Part shown: positions 26,285 through 34,935 of the stretch, one piece after another
Numbering within the stretch: position 1 is the first letter of the stretch
How the letters are laid out: every line of letters starts with the position of its first letter
Source: CAG-390 sp003523225
GTDB taxonomy: Bacteria > Bacillota > Clostridia > Oscillospirales > CAG-272
Length of the DNA: 64,000 bases
Direction of reading: 5' to 3'
Assembly (NCBI GenBank): GCA_902461815.1
Contig: CABPZE010000003.1
Coordinates: forward strand, 62,001-126,000
Made by a program: the position numbers and the translations under genes
The notes under the pieces: generated by a model
Told to the model about the DNA's origin: nothing
The model's database searches: none
What the model saw: only the letters and a program-made list of their open reading frames with translations

Positions 26285-27937
26285 ATGACGACATTTTATA
26301 TCCAGAACATTTCAATGGGCAAGGATAGCTTTGAAGTTCTCCTAAACACCCTTACCCGCCGCTTCGGCGAACGCGGCTGTGAGCTTTGCAATGCCCAAGA
26401 TGCGGATTACACCTTCCGGCTCGCCAAAGATCCGGAGCTCTCCTCTGACCGCTACATCATTGTGCCGGACGGAAAGGAAATTTCCTTTACCGCCGCAAAC
26501 GACTGCGCGCTTCACGCCGCCGTCGGACGCTTCCTTTACGATTCCCGTTTTGACGGCATAGGCGGCTTTGAGCCTTCAGCCGAAAAAGTGGATTTTACAC
26601 CCGCCAAGCCCCTGCGCGGAATGTATTTTGCAACGCATTTTCACAATTTCTATCATGAAGCTCCGGTAAGCGAGGTTTATGAGGTAATCGAAGATCTTGC
26701 GCTGCGCGGATGCAACGCGCTGCTTGTATGGTACGATATGCACCATTACACCTCTATCGACCAGCCCGAATCGGTCGCTCTCATATCAAGACTCAAGCTC
26801 TTCCTCAAGTATGCAAAGAAGATAGGAATGTCCGCCTCCCTTACCATGCTGGCAAACGAAGGCTTTGACTCCTCCCCGGAGCAGCTTCGAGCGACCTTCC
26901 TCGTCGAAAACGGCTATCACACCAAACCCTATGGCATCTACAACCGCGAAATATGTCCCTCAAAGCCGGGCGGCATTGAGGAAATACTCCGCGAGCGCCG
27001 TCAGGTGCTTGAGGCGTTTTCTGACGTAAATATTGACTTCGTGTGCTATTGGCCCTACGACCAGGGCGGCTGCACCTGCGAAAAATGCACCCCGTGGGGT
27101 TCAAACGGATTTCTGAGAATTCTTCCTCACTTCCAGAAGCTGCTCGCAGAGGTATGCCCCGGCTGTAAGCTGATAATCTCCGCGTGGTATTTCGACCGGT
27201 TTATTGACGGCGAGTGGGAAGCCTTCATGAAAAAAATACGTTCCGGCGAGGTTTCGGGCTTTGACTATATCATGTCCTTCTTCTTCAACGGAGAGCTTCC
27301 CGAATGCATCCGCCGCGACGGCATACCGGAAGGAGTCAGGTTCATTGACTTCCCCGAGATCAGCATGTATTCATGCACGCCGTGGGGCGGCTTCGGCGCC
27401 AATCCGCTCGGTCGTTTCCTCGACCGCACGAATATGGGCAGCGGTCACCTTTACCGGGGCGGATTCCCCTACTCGGAGGGTATATTCGAGGATATCAACA
27501 AATATATGATCCTTTCGTATTACAGCGGAAGACATCTTATCTCGCACGACGCGGTAAAGCAGTACGCAAGGTTTGAGCTTTGCTGTGATGACACCGCGCT
27601 TGTTGACGCAATCGAACGCACCGAGACCGCGCTGGCGCGCAAAGGAAGTATTGCCGACGGCGTTCGCCGCTTCCAAATATCAGACACAAGCGATATCGAA
27701 TATGTCTATAATACCCTGACTGAGTACGACGGCAGGCTGCCCGAGCGCATTCGCCGGACTCCGAGGTGGAGAATGCTCTACCTGCGTGCCGTGATAGACC
27801 ACGAGCTTGCGGCAAACGGCTTTGCGCTCAGCAACTCAAAGCGCGGAACGGAAGCCTTGCGCGAGCTTTACGGAATATATCACTGCACACCGCAGACGCA
27901 CCACTGGGTCTGCCCGCCCCTTGAACAAAAAACATAA
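26285..27937 (+). CDS. putative glycoside-hydrolase-like protein, unassigned family (paralogue 2)
   Basis: A 550-aa paralogue of the preceding gene, clearly homologous along its length (my visual estimate is about 40% identity). Matching blocks are LRGMYFATHFHNFYHEAP, YWPYDQGGCTCEKC, FPEISMYSCTPWGGFGANP and GGFPYSEGIFEDIN. In this copy the Asp/Glu motif reads YDQGGC, so the acidic Glu next to the Asp is replaced by Gln, which may indicate different activity. The start at 26285 follows AAAGGAAAAA; a longer frame reaches back into the preceding gene but that part is an overlap artefact. The intergenic gap is 22 nt. Confidence 0.8.
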   Translation: MTTFYIQNISMGKDSFEVLLNTLTRRFGERGCELCNAQDADYTFRLAKDPELSSDRYIIVPDGKEISFTAANDCALHAAVGRFLYDSRFDGIGGFEPSAEKVDFTPAKPLRGMYFATHFHNFYHEAPVSEVYEVIEDLALRGCNALLVWYDMHHYTSIDQPESVALISRLKLFLKYAKKIGMSASLTMLANEGFDSSPEQLRATFLVENGYHTKPYGIYNREICPSKPGGIEEILRERRQVLEAFSDVNIDFVCYWPYDQGGCTCEKCTPWGSNGFLRILPHFQKLLAEVCPGCKLIISAWYFDRFIDGEWEAFMKKIRSGEVSGFDYIMSFFFNGELPECIRRDGIPEGVRFIDFPEISMYSCTPWGGFGANPLGRFLDRTNMGSGHLYRGGFPYSEGIFEDINKYMILSYYSGRHLISHDAVKQYARFELCCDDTALVDAIERTETALARKGSIADGVRRFQISDTSDIEYVYNTLTEYDGRLPERIRRTPRWRMLYLRAVIDHELAANGFALSNSKRGTEALRELYGIYHCTPQTHHWVCPPLEQKT

Positions 27938-28047
27938 AGGTCAGAAACTACGCCCCCCCAACCGATATATTCAGAGCGCACCGCAGTGACAAAGCGGTCT
28001 CTGACTTATATAAAATAACTCAAACAGAGCAAGAAAGGAATCCAACA

Positions 28048-29052
28048 ATGAAAAAAGCATTTTCTCTCGCACTTTCTCTTGTCATTGCAGCCGCACTCTG
28101 CGCGGTATGTGTTCTCCCCATGGCGGCACTTGAGCCGGACGCGAATTACCCTATCGCCAAGTCAGTATTTGGCTCGCCCGTAATTGACGGTGAGATCGAC
28201 AGCATCTGGGAGCTTGCCGAGGTCAACGTCATTGAAAAGACCTTTGCCACCAACAGCCCCGACCCGAACGACCCCACCAACGGTACAAAGGCTCAGTTCC
28301 GCACCATGTGGGACAGCCAGTATCTCTATCTGCTTATCGAGGTCACCGACTCCACCATCGGCGACGAGAACTGGGAGCTTAAAACCGTCGGAGCCGCCTC
28401 CCTCTGGCAGCGCAACTCGGTAGGCATTACGATCTCCCCCAACTACAACCGCACCGCTACCGCCACACAGGAACCCCCCGCTTTCTGGATTATCCTCAGC
28501 TGCCGCGCTTTTACCGGCGATGAGGCTGTTGCCGGCGACGGAACCGCCAACTTCAACCAGATCCCCCGCGACACCTTCAAGAACTTCTGCACCAAGATCA
28601 CGGATACCGGATATCTTATTGAGATCGCCTTTGATCTTTCCCTGAGATTCGAAGACATGAAGATGACAGACGGCAACTGCATAGGTCTTGATATCTACGT
28701 AAACGACAATATCGCCGGCATTACCGGATCGCGCGACATCGGTCTTATGTGGAGCGACGTCGGCTCCTATAAGAACGACGCCCTCAAGGGCACGATACAG
28801 CTTGTCGGCAACAGCGCCCCCGCTGACACTACCGACGCTCCTGTCGTAACCGAAGCTCCCGTTGTAACCGAAGCACCTGTCGTTACCGACGCTCCTGTCG
28901 TTACCGACGCTCCTGTTGTCACCGAAGCTCCTTCCACCGATCCTGCAGTCCCCACCGGAGATAACGGTGCCGTTCAGCTTGCAGTGCTCCTTGTTGCCGT
29001 AGCTGCCGCCGCCTGCGCGGTCTGCGTGTGCAGAGTAAAGGTTAAAAACTGA
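28048..29052 (+). CDS. surface protein with CBM9-like domain, TDAPVV repeats and C-terminal TM anchor
   Basis: A 334-aa exported protein. A signal peptide (residues 1-27) is followed by a carbohydrate-binding type 9-like domain at about 38-255 (SPVIDGEIDSIWELAEV, KAQFRTMWDSQYLYLLIEV, GLDIYVNDN). Then comes a spacer of six TxAPVV-type hexapeptides and a C-terminal hydrophobic helix (VQLAVLLVAVAAAACAV) ending in CRVKVKN. So the binding domain would be displayed outside and tethered by the terminal helix. RBS GAAAGGAA precedes the start. It may capture the glycan or glycoside processed by the neighbours. Confidence 0.87.
   Translation: MKKAFSLALSLVIAAALCAVCVLPMAALEPDANYPIAKSVFGSPVIDGEIDSIWELAEVNVIEKTFATNSPDPNDPTNGTKAQFRTMWDSQYLYLLIEVTDSTIGDENWELKTVGAASLWQRNSVGITISPNYNRTATATQEPPAFWIILSCRAFTGDEAVAGDGTANFNQIPRDTFKNFCTKITDTGYLIEIAFDLSLRFEDMKMTDGNCIGLDIYVNDNIAGITGSRDIGLMWSDVGSYKNDALKGTIQLVGNSAPADTTDAPVVTEAPVVTEAPVVTDAPVVTDAPVVTEAPSTDPAVPTGDNGAVQLAVLLVAVAAAACAVCVCRVKVKN
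28831..28938 (+). repeat. 18-bp tandem repeats encoding TDAPVV/TEAPVV
   Basis: Six imperfect 18-nt units (ACCGACGCTCCTGTCGTT type) within the surface-protein gene; two adjacent units are almost identical, so length variation is likely. Confidence 0.9.
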
Positions 29053-29077
29053 CCGGTTTTAACCGGCAGAGTCTGCT

Positions 29078-29120
29078 CCGCGGTAATGCCGCACATCCTG
29101 CGGCATTACCGCGGGATTTT
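29078..29120 (+). terminator. rho-independent terminator after the CBM9-like gene
   Basis: A 16-bp perfect stem (CCGCGGTAATGCCGCA with its complement), 5-nt loop, then GATTTTG. Confidence 0.85.
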
Positions 29121-29205
29121 GATGAGGCGGCTTTCCATCCCGGAAAGTAAACGCCCAACACCCGCGAATAAAAGACAATAAACCGGGAAAGGCATAGTTA
29201 GCATA

Positions 29206-30663
29206 ATGAACGAATATATGCAGAAGCGTTTGCTTTTGGGTATAGATATAGGAACTACCTCCCTTAAGGCGGCGGTATTTGACGAGAACGGCAAGCGTTA
29301 CGGTATCGTATCCAAGGATTACACCCTTGACACCGACACACTTACCGGATTTGTCGAATTTGACCCCGAAAAGTATGTCACGATGTGTCGGGAAGCCATA
29401 TCCGAGCTTTCCGATGCTGTGTCCGGAATAGGCGTTATATGTGCCGCCGCCGTGGATACACAGGGAGAAACGCTCATTCTCGCCGACGGCGACGGGAATG
29501 CACTTTATCCCGCCGTTGTGTGGCTTGACAACCGTGCCTCTGCCGAGGCTGAGGAAATTGAGGCACATTTCGGCAGAAAAAAGGTCTATGAGGTCACAGG
29601 ACAGCCGGAAATAACCGCGGCATGGCCCGCCTCAAAGCTGCTTTGGTTCAGAAAGAACCGCCCCGATATCTGGGCGGAAACAAAAAAGATATTTCTGCTC
29701 GAGGACTGGATACTCTGGCGGCTGTGCGGCGCGTTTGTCACCGAGCCGACGGTGCAGTCGTCAACAATCTACTTTGATATTTCAAGCCGACGCTGGTGGA
29801 GAGAGATGCTTGATTTCATCGGCGTCAGCGAAAAAATGCTCCCGCGCATATGCGCGGGAGGAGAATGTGTCGGCGAATACGCGGGCATCTCCGTGGCGAC
29901 CGGTGCGCTGGATCAGATAGCGGGAGCGATCGGAGTCGGCGTTACCGATACCGGTATGGTCAGCGAAATGACCGGAACCGCTCTCGCCGTATGCGTCGTC
30001 ACCGATAAGATCCCGACATTCGATCCCGACAGTATCGTTCCCTGCCACCTGCACGCGGACGGTAAATACTGCCTGCTGCTTTGGTCGGCTACCGCCGGAA
30101 TGTCGCTTAAATGGTTCAAAAACAATCTGGGCGGAGGGCTGTCCTTCCGCGAGCTTGACAATGAAGCCGCGCTTGTTCCGCCGGGATGCGACGGTCTGAC
30201 AGTGCTTCCGTACTTCTGCGGCTCGTCAATGCCGAAATACAATCCCGATATCGGCGCGGTGTTCTCCGGGGTGCGGCTGGGTCATACCCGCGCGCATTTT
30301 GCCCGCGCGATAATGGAATCGGTCGCATTTGTCCTGCGGCAGGAGCTTGAATATATAAACGCCGATATCGAAGAAATACGCATCACGGGCGGCGGCGCTT
30401 CAAGCCCCCTGTGGGCGCAGATAAAAGCGGACGTTACCGGAAAAAATCTATTTACCCTTGCGGAGGGAGAGTCCGCCTGCCTTGGCAGCGCATTGCTGGC
30501 GGGAGTGGGGACAGGAATATACCCCTCAGTCAGCGAAGCGGCAAAACGTGCGGTACGCACCGTCCAGGAATACCGCCCGTCAGATGACACATGGTCAAGA
30601 AGCTACGCGGGTGCGTATGAGAGCTTTTGCGCTCTTGACGACACGCTCAACAAAAAACAATGA
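29206..30663 (+). CDS. FGGY-family carbohydrate kinase
   Basis: A 485-aa sugar kinase. The N-terminal phosphate loop LLLGIDIGTTSLKAAVFDE, substrate-domain AAAVDTQGETLI and VWLDNRA, and C-terminal ITGGGASSPLWAQIKADVTG are typical of xylulokinase/ribulokinase-like FGGY enzymes. It would phosphorylate a ketose or polyol with ATP in the cytoplasm. It heads a run of sugar genes (isomerase, TIM-like, SIS) separated by 17 nt or less. An AAAGG lies about 13 nt from the ATG; an ATG 12 nt later (29218) is a possible alternative start. Confidence 0.9.
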   Translation: MNEYMQKRLLLGIDIGTTSLKAAVFDENGKRYGIVSKDYTLDTDTLTGFVEFDPEKYVTMCREAISELSDAVSGIGVICAAAVDTQGETLILADGDGNALYPAVVWLDNRASAEAEEIEAHFGRKKVYEVTGQPEITAAWPASKLLWFRKNRPDIWAETKKIFLLEDWILWRLCGAFVTEPTVQSSTIYFDISSRRWWREMLDFIGVSEKMLPRICAGGECVGEYAGISVATGALDQIAGAIGVGVTDTGMVSEMTGTALAVCVVTDKIPTFDPDSIVPCHLHADGKYCLLLWSATAGMSLKWFKNNLGGGLSFRELDNEAALVPPGCDGLTVLPYFCGSSMPKYNPDIGAVFSGVRLGHTRAHFARAIMESVAFVLRQELEYINADIEEIRITGGGASSPLWAQIKADVTGKNLFTLAEGESACLGSALLAGVGTGIYPSVSEAAKRAVRTVQEYRPSDDTWSRSYAGAYESFCALDDTLNKKQ

Positions 30664-30680
30664 TAAGACAAAGAGGAAAG

Positions 30681-32033
30681 ATGAGCAAAATTGGATTTGT
30701 GGGGTTTGGTGAAATAAACACCCCGGTGGATGTGATAATAAGAAAATGCCGCGCCGCCGAACAGGCGCTCATTGGCGAAGGGCTTGAGCTGGTTTCGGTC
30801 TACCCCGTCGCCGACGACAGTGAGGAAAAGCAGATAAACGCCGCGCTTGAGAAGCTCTCAGGCGAGTCGTTTGATGCGCTGGTGCTTTGCGTTGCCGGGT
30901 GGATCCCCACACACGCAGTCGTGAAAATAACCGAGCATTACCGCTCCCTCCCTATGGTTCTGTGGGGGCTTTGCGGCTGGTACGAGGACGGACGTCTTGT
31001 GACCACCGCTGATCAGGCGGGCACCTCCGGGCTGAGAGCCGCGTTTGAGGGACTGGGGTATCGCTTTAAGTACATATACGACATAGTAGGAAGAAAAACG
31101 CGCTCCGCCGAGGTCGCCGCGTTCTGCCGCGCCGCCTCTGCCGCGGGGGAGCTGCGTTCGGCAAAGGTCGGAATGGCAGGATATCGCGACATGAATCTTT
31201 ACGGCACGCTGTACGACGGAGTGTCGCTCAAAAAAGAGACGGGCGTGGAGATCGAAACCTTCGAGCTGCTTGAGGTCGAGCAGAGATATCTTGCCGCCGA
31301 CCCGCGCGAGGTCGAAAAGGTCGTGAGCGAACGCATGGGCAAGTGGCATTTTCTGAAGCCTGCCGCGCCCGAAACGCTGAAAAAAGCCGCCGGATATTAC
31401 CTTGCCGTGGCGTCGATCGCCAAGGAACGCGGCTACCGCTCGATATCGCTCAAGGACGTTGACGGAATGAAGAAGCTGTGTGGCTTCCCTCCGGCGCCGA
31501 TATTCATGCTGCTTTCCGAGGACGGATACACCACCATCCCCGAAAACGACTCCCTCGGCGCGGTAACTCAGCTTATGATGAACAAGCTGACAGGTCAGCT
31601 TGCCGGGTATCTGGAATTCTACGAATTTTTTGAAAACAGCGTGCTTGCCGGCGTGCCCGACTTTGTAGCCGCCGATATGGTGGACGGCGACGCCTACACC
31701 GTCATCCCCGCCGCCTTTGGACTGCTGAGCGAGGGTATTCTTAACGTCTCAAAGGTAAAGACCGGAACACTTACCATGTCGCGTCTTGCGTACAGCGACG
31801 GAAAATATACCATGCAGATGCTCCTTGGCAACGGCAAGACCCCGCCGAAATGGGAGGAGTGCGGCTGGGCACAGCCCGCACCGCAGCTTTCCGCGCTTGA
31901 AATTGAGATCGGAGACGTTGCGCGCTTTGCCGAGCGCGTAAGCTGTCAGCATTATATCATCACATACGGCGACAACCGTCCGCAGATACGCAACCTCTGC
32001 GCTATCCTCGGCATAGCCGTTGAGGAGCTTTAA
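30681..32033 (+). CDS. L-fucose/L-arabinose isomerase-fold sugar isomerase
   Basis: A 450-aa protein of the FucI/AraA-type fold: FVGFGEINTPVD start, ALVLCVAGWIPTHAV, then PMVLWGLCGWYEDG, and C-terminal metal-ligand-like Glu, Asp and His (PENDSLGAVTQLM, ADMVDGD, CQHYIITYGDN). Such enzymes interconvert aldoses and ketoses with Mn or another divalent metal. The start at 30681 has GAGGAAAG upstream; an ATG at 30660 overlaps the kinase stop but has no site. With the FGGY kinase it forms a classic isomerise-then-phosphorylate pair for a free sugar. Confidence 0.85.
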   Translation: MSKIGFVGFGEINTPVDVIIRKCRAAEQALIGEGLELVSVYPVADDSEEKQINAALEKLSGESFDALVLCVAGWIPTHAVVKITEHYRSLPMVLWGLCGWYEDGRLVTTADQAGTSGLRAAFEGLGYRFKYIYDIVGRKTRSAEVAAFCRAASAAGELRSAKVGMAGYRDMNLYGTLYDGVSLKKETGVEIETFELLEVEQRYLAADPREVEKVVSERMGKWHFLKPAAPETLKKAAGYYLAVASIAKERGYRSISLKDVDGMKKLCGFPPAPIFMLLSEDGYTTIPENDSLGAVTQLMMNKLTGQLAGYLEFYEFFENSVLAGVPDFVAADMVDGDAYTVIPAAFGLLSEGILNVSKVKTGTLTMSRLAYSDGKYTMQMLLGNGKTPPKWEECGWAQPAPQLSALEIEIGDVARFAERVSCQHYIITYGDNRPQIRNLCAILGIAVEEL

Positions 32034-32038
32034 GAAAA

Positions 32039-32743
32039 ATGTACAGTAACTATAAGATCAGAGCACCCTACTTTGAAATAGGACCGAAATGCTTCATGTG
32101 GGGGGAGCGTATGCTCCGCCTTGCCAAGGCGGTGGACGAAATTGCCGCAGAATATGACCTTGACGTTATAATTACGCCGCAGTATGCCGATATCCGCATG
32201 ATAGCCGAAAACACAAGCCACATTCACGTTTATGCCCAGCATATGGATTACCTCCGTCCGGGACGCGGACTCGGCTCGGTGCTGCCCGAATCCATAAAGG
32301 AAGCGGGTGCGGTCGGCGTTATGCTGAATCATGCCGAAAAAAAGCTCACGCTTGACGAAATTGAAAAGACTATCGCGCGGGCTGACGAGGTCGGTCTTGC
32401 CACCATCGTCTGCGCCGACAGCGTCCGGGAGATCGAAGCTGTGGCAAAGCTCTCGCCCAACCTCATTGTCGCCGAGCCGACCGAGCTTATCGGCACCGGT
32501 GTCACCAGCGACATGGGGTATGTACGGGACACTATAGAGGCAGTGCGGCGCATAGATCCCGACATAATGGTGCTTCAGGGCGCAGGCATCTCAACTCCCG
32601 ATGACGTTGCGCGCGTCATACGCGCCGGGGCGCTTGCCACCGGATGCACAAGCGGAGTCATGCGCGCCGCTGACCCCGAGGCAGCGGCACGCGCAATGCT
32701 CAGCACTCTCAGAGCCGTCTGGAACGAGGTGCACGGAGCATGA
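32039..32743 (+). CDS. triose-phosphate-isomerase-like protein
   Basis: A 234-aa short TIM of the archaeal-length type. Catalytic features are Lys17 in YFEIGPKC, His in VYAQHMD near residue 76, and Glu in VAEPTELIGTG near 143. The C-terminal phosphate loop QGAGISTPDDVARVI and ATGCTSG are present. Housekeeping TIMs are about 250 aa and sit with gap/pgk, so this is probably a dedicated isomerase for a short-chain sugar phosphate, comparable in context to tetrulose-phosphate isomerases of the erythritol pathway (EryH), which is inference. It starts 5 nt after the isomerase gene and overlaps the SIS gene by 4 nt. Confidence 0.85.
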   Translation: MYSNYKIRAPYFEIGPKCFMWGERMLRLAKAVDEIAAEYDLDVIITPQYADIRMIAENTSHIHVYAQHMDYLRPGRGLGSVLPESIKEAGAVGVMLNHAEKKLTLDEIEKTIARADEVGLATIVCADSVREIEAVAKLSPNLIVAEPTELIGTGVTSDMGYVRDTIEAVRRIDPDIMVLQGAGISTPDDVARVIRAGALATGCTSGVMRAADPEAAARAMLSTLRAVWNEVHGA

Positions 32744-33357
32744 GCGCTGAAGAAAAAAACACCGCAAGCCTTATGATGGAGCGCGCGCTTGCCGCCTTTG
32801 AGATCGAACGCGAATCTCTTGCCGCCACAGCCGCGGCGCTCGATCCCGAAGAATTTGAAAAAGCCGTACACGCGCTTGCGACCGCAGAACGCATAGCCGC
32901 ATCGGGTTGCGGACATTCCGGCATCGCCTGCCGTCATTTTGCCCACCTTTGCTGCTGCATTGAGCGTCCGGCAAGATTTCTTTCCCCCGCCGAAGCGATA
33001 CACGGTGGTCTTGGCTACATACAAAACGGCGATGTAATGCTGCTTGCGTCCCGCGGCGGGGAGACAGATGAACTTTTGCCGATTGCAGACATCTGCCGTG
33101 AAAGAGGCGCGACAGTGATAGCCGTTACAGAAAAGCCTGAGTCATCACTCGGAAAAAAGGCTGACATAGTGCTGAGGATCGCCGTCACGCGCGAATGTGA
33201 CCGCGACAACTGTCAGGGAACGACCAGTTTTGCCGTTACCTCGGCGGTCTTTGACGCGCTCAGCGCCGCGCTTGTGGAATATCTTGATTACAGCAGCCGC
33301 AAATTTGCCGTCATCCATCCTGGAGGAGCGGTGGGCAAACGGCTGAACAAAGTATAA
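32740..33357 (+). CDS. SIS-domain sugar-phosphate isomerase-like protein
   Basis: A 205-aa protein of the KdsD/GutQ/hexulose-phosphate isomerase type. The SIS fold is visible from IAASGCGHSGIACRHFAHL near residue 47, through DVMLLASRGGETDELLP near 98 and VIAVTEKPESSLGKKADIVL to QGTTSFAVTSAVFDALSA. Unlike KdsD, there are no C-terminal CBS domains. Start overlaps the TIM-like stop (ATGA), so the two are coupled and probably act on the same phosphorylated sugar. Confidence 0.87.
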   Translation: MSAEEKNTASLMMERALAAFEIERESLAATAAALDPEEFEKAVHALATAERIAASGCGHSGIACRHFAHLCCCIERPARFLSPAEAIHGGLGYIQNGDVMLLASRGGETDELLPIADICRERGATVIAVTEKPESSLGKKADIVLRIAVTRECDRDNCQGTTSFAVTSAVFDALSAALVEYLDYSSRKFAVIHPGGAVGKRLNKV

Positions 33358-33384
33358 TCTTCAATAACGAGAGGAAAAAACAAA

Positions 33385-34005
33385 ATGGAATTCAAAGTGT
33401 ATCAGAAAGAACTTGAACTGCAGTCCCGCGGGTGGATACCCACCTTTCACGACGTATCCCCCGAGATCAGAGAGATAGTCGCCGCCTCCGGAGTCAAAAA
33501 CGGCACGGTCTGCGTGGCGTCTCATCACACAACCTGCTCGGTAATGGTGCAGGAATGCTCTCACGACATCGACAGCTTTGACCTTGAATATCTCCAGCAT
33601 GACCTGCTCGACATCATGCGCAAGCTGGTTCCGGATTTCCGCGAGGAGCATCAGTACCGTCACCCCGGTCCTATCCACTCCCAGTTCGGCAGATACGTAA
33701 ACGAACCCGGCGACTTCACCAGCATGAACACCGACGGGCATCTGCGCTCGGTCTTCTTCGGCAGAAGCGAAACTCTTACCATAAAGGACGGCGTCCTTGA
33801 CGGCGGAGAGTTCGCACATATTTATTTCATCGACTGGGATCAGGTTCGCGCACGCCGCCGCCAGCTTAACGTTACCGTAATGGGAACGACCGAGGACGTT
33901 GAGGACCGCAAGTGGAACGGCGGAGAGGTCATAAATACCCTGCACCGCTTCACCGACGAGGAAAAGGCATACGATCCTCATTACGATCTCCAGCTCAAAA
34001 GATAA
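33385..34005 (+). CDS. YjbQ family protein (UPF0047)
   Basis: A 206-aa protein with the YjbQ core: VCVASHHTTCSVMVQE near residue 47, LEYLQHDLLDIM, and a His-rich loop HPGPIHSQFGRY. Some family members have weak thiamine phosphate synthase activity; the physiological role is uncertain. It is longer than the usual 130-140 aa, with extra C-terminal residues. It follows the SIS gene by 27 nt and is probably the last gene of the sugar operon. The RBS is GAGAGGAAAA. Confidence 0.85.
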   Translation: MEFKVYQKELELQSRGWIPTFHDVSPEIREIVAASGVKNGTVCVASHHTTCSVMVQECSHDIDSFDLEYLQHDLLDIMRKLVPDFREEHQYRHPGPIHSQFGRYVNEPGDFTSMNTDGHLRSVFFGRSETLTIKDGVLDGGEFAHIYFIDWDQVRARRRQLNVTVMGTTEDVEDRKWNGGEVINTLHRFTDEEKAYDPHYDLQLKR

Positions 34006-34038
34006 TCCGCGCCCGCGCCATACTTTCGCGGACTGCAT

Positions 34039-34067
34039 TTGACAACTGCCGGTTTTGCTGATATAAT
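34039..34067 (+). promoter_or_regulatory. consensus promoter for the transaldolase gene
   Basis: TTGACA, a 17-nt spacer ending TTTTGCTGA, and TATAAT at 34062-34067. It matches the promoter at 34871 in 24 of 29 positions. Confidence 0.9.
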
Positions 34068-34112
34068 TTTATAAACAGCCTGCAAAATCAGCTTATAAAA
34101 AAGGAACAGAAA

Positions 34113-34799
34113 ATGAGACTTATTCTCGACACGGCAAATCTTGCCGACATCAGGTATTTTAACGACTATTTTCCCATCTGCGGAGTGACCACAAATCCCA
34201 CTATCCTCTCGCGCGAGGGCGGGGATATCGTTTCCCACCTTGTAAAAATACGTGAAATGATCGGAGCGGACAAGGAGCTTCACGTTCAGGTCACCGAGAC
34301 GGAATATGAAAAAATGGAAGCCGAGGCGGAGGCGATAGTGTCCCTGCTCGGCAAGAACACCTTTGTAAAGATCCCCGCCACACCGGACGGGATGCGCGCC
34401 ACACGCGAGCTTTCCGCGCGCGGCTTCGGGATCACCGTGACAGCGGTGCTCAGCGCCTCTCAGGCAATGCTTGCCGCCGAGGCAGGCGCGGCTTACGTTG
34501 CGCCGTATGTCAGCCGACTTGAAAATATAGGCGCTGACGGCGTGGGTTGCGTGCGCGACATGGCGAGGATTCTTGCCGCCTCCGGCAGAAGGACCGAAAT
34601 TCTTGCCGCAAGCTTCAAGACCGCCCGCGAGGTACTTGAATGCGCCCTTGTCGGCGTTCAGGTCGCAACGGTCAGCTCAGATGTGATGAAAAATCTGCTG
34701 CGGCACACCACCACCGACACCTCAGTGACAGGATTTGCCGCCGACTGGAAGGGCGCGTTCGGAGACAGCACGCTGCTTGAGCTGATAAAGAACAGATAA
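34113..34799 (+). CDS. fructose-6-phosphate aldolase-like small transaldolase
   Basis: A 228-aa class I aldolase of the FSA/TalC group. The N-terminal LILDTANLADIRYF and GVTTNPTI motifs, the Schiff-base Lys86 in FVKIPATPDG, and YVAPYVSRLENIGADG are all present. Such enzymes split or transfer dihydroxyacetone or glycolaldehyde units. It has its own promoter after the sugar operon and precedes a LacI regulator, so it probably completes the same pathway by cleaving the phosphorylated ketose. The ribosome site is AAAAAGGAACAG. Confidence 0.92.
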   Translation: MRLILDTANLADIRYFNDYFPICGVTTNPTILSREGGDIVSHLVKIREMIGADKELHVQVTETEYEKMEAEAEAIVSLLGKNTFVKIPATPDGMRATRELSARGFGITVTAVLSASQAMLAAEAGAAYVAPYVSRLENIGADGVGCVRDMARILAASGRRTEILAASFKTAREVLECALVGVQVATVSSDVMKNLLRHTTTDTSVTGFAADWKGAFGDSTLLELIKNR

Positions 34800-34870
34800 C
34801 CCTGCCAAATCTACGGCAGAGGAGATACCGGAGCGGTTTTATTATTTTTTCTTCAATTTACACATATGAT

Positions 34871-34899
34871 TTGACAAATATCCGCTTTGCTGATATAAT
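34871..34899 (+). promoter_or_regulatory. consensus promoter for the LacI-family gene
   Basis: TTGACA at 34871-34876, a 17-nt spacer and TATAAT at 34894-34899. Spacer and flanks resemble the promoter at 34039. Confidence 0.9.
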
Positions 34900-34935
34900 A
34901 TAAACGGATTTTTCGAAAATTAAAGGTGATGACGA

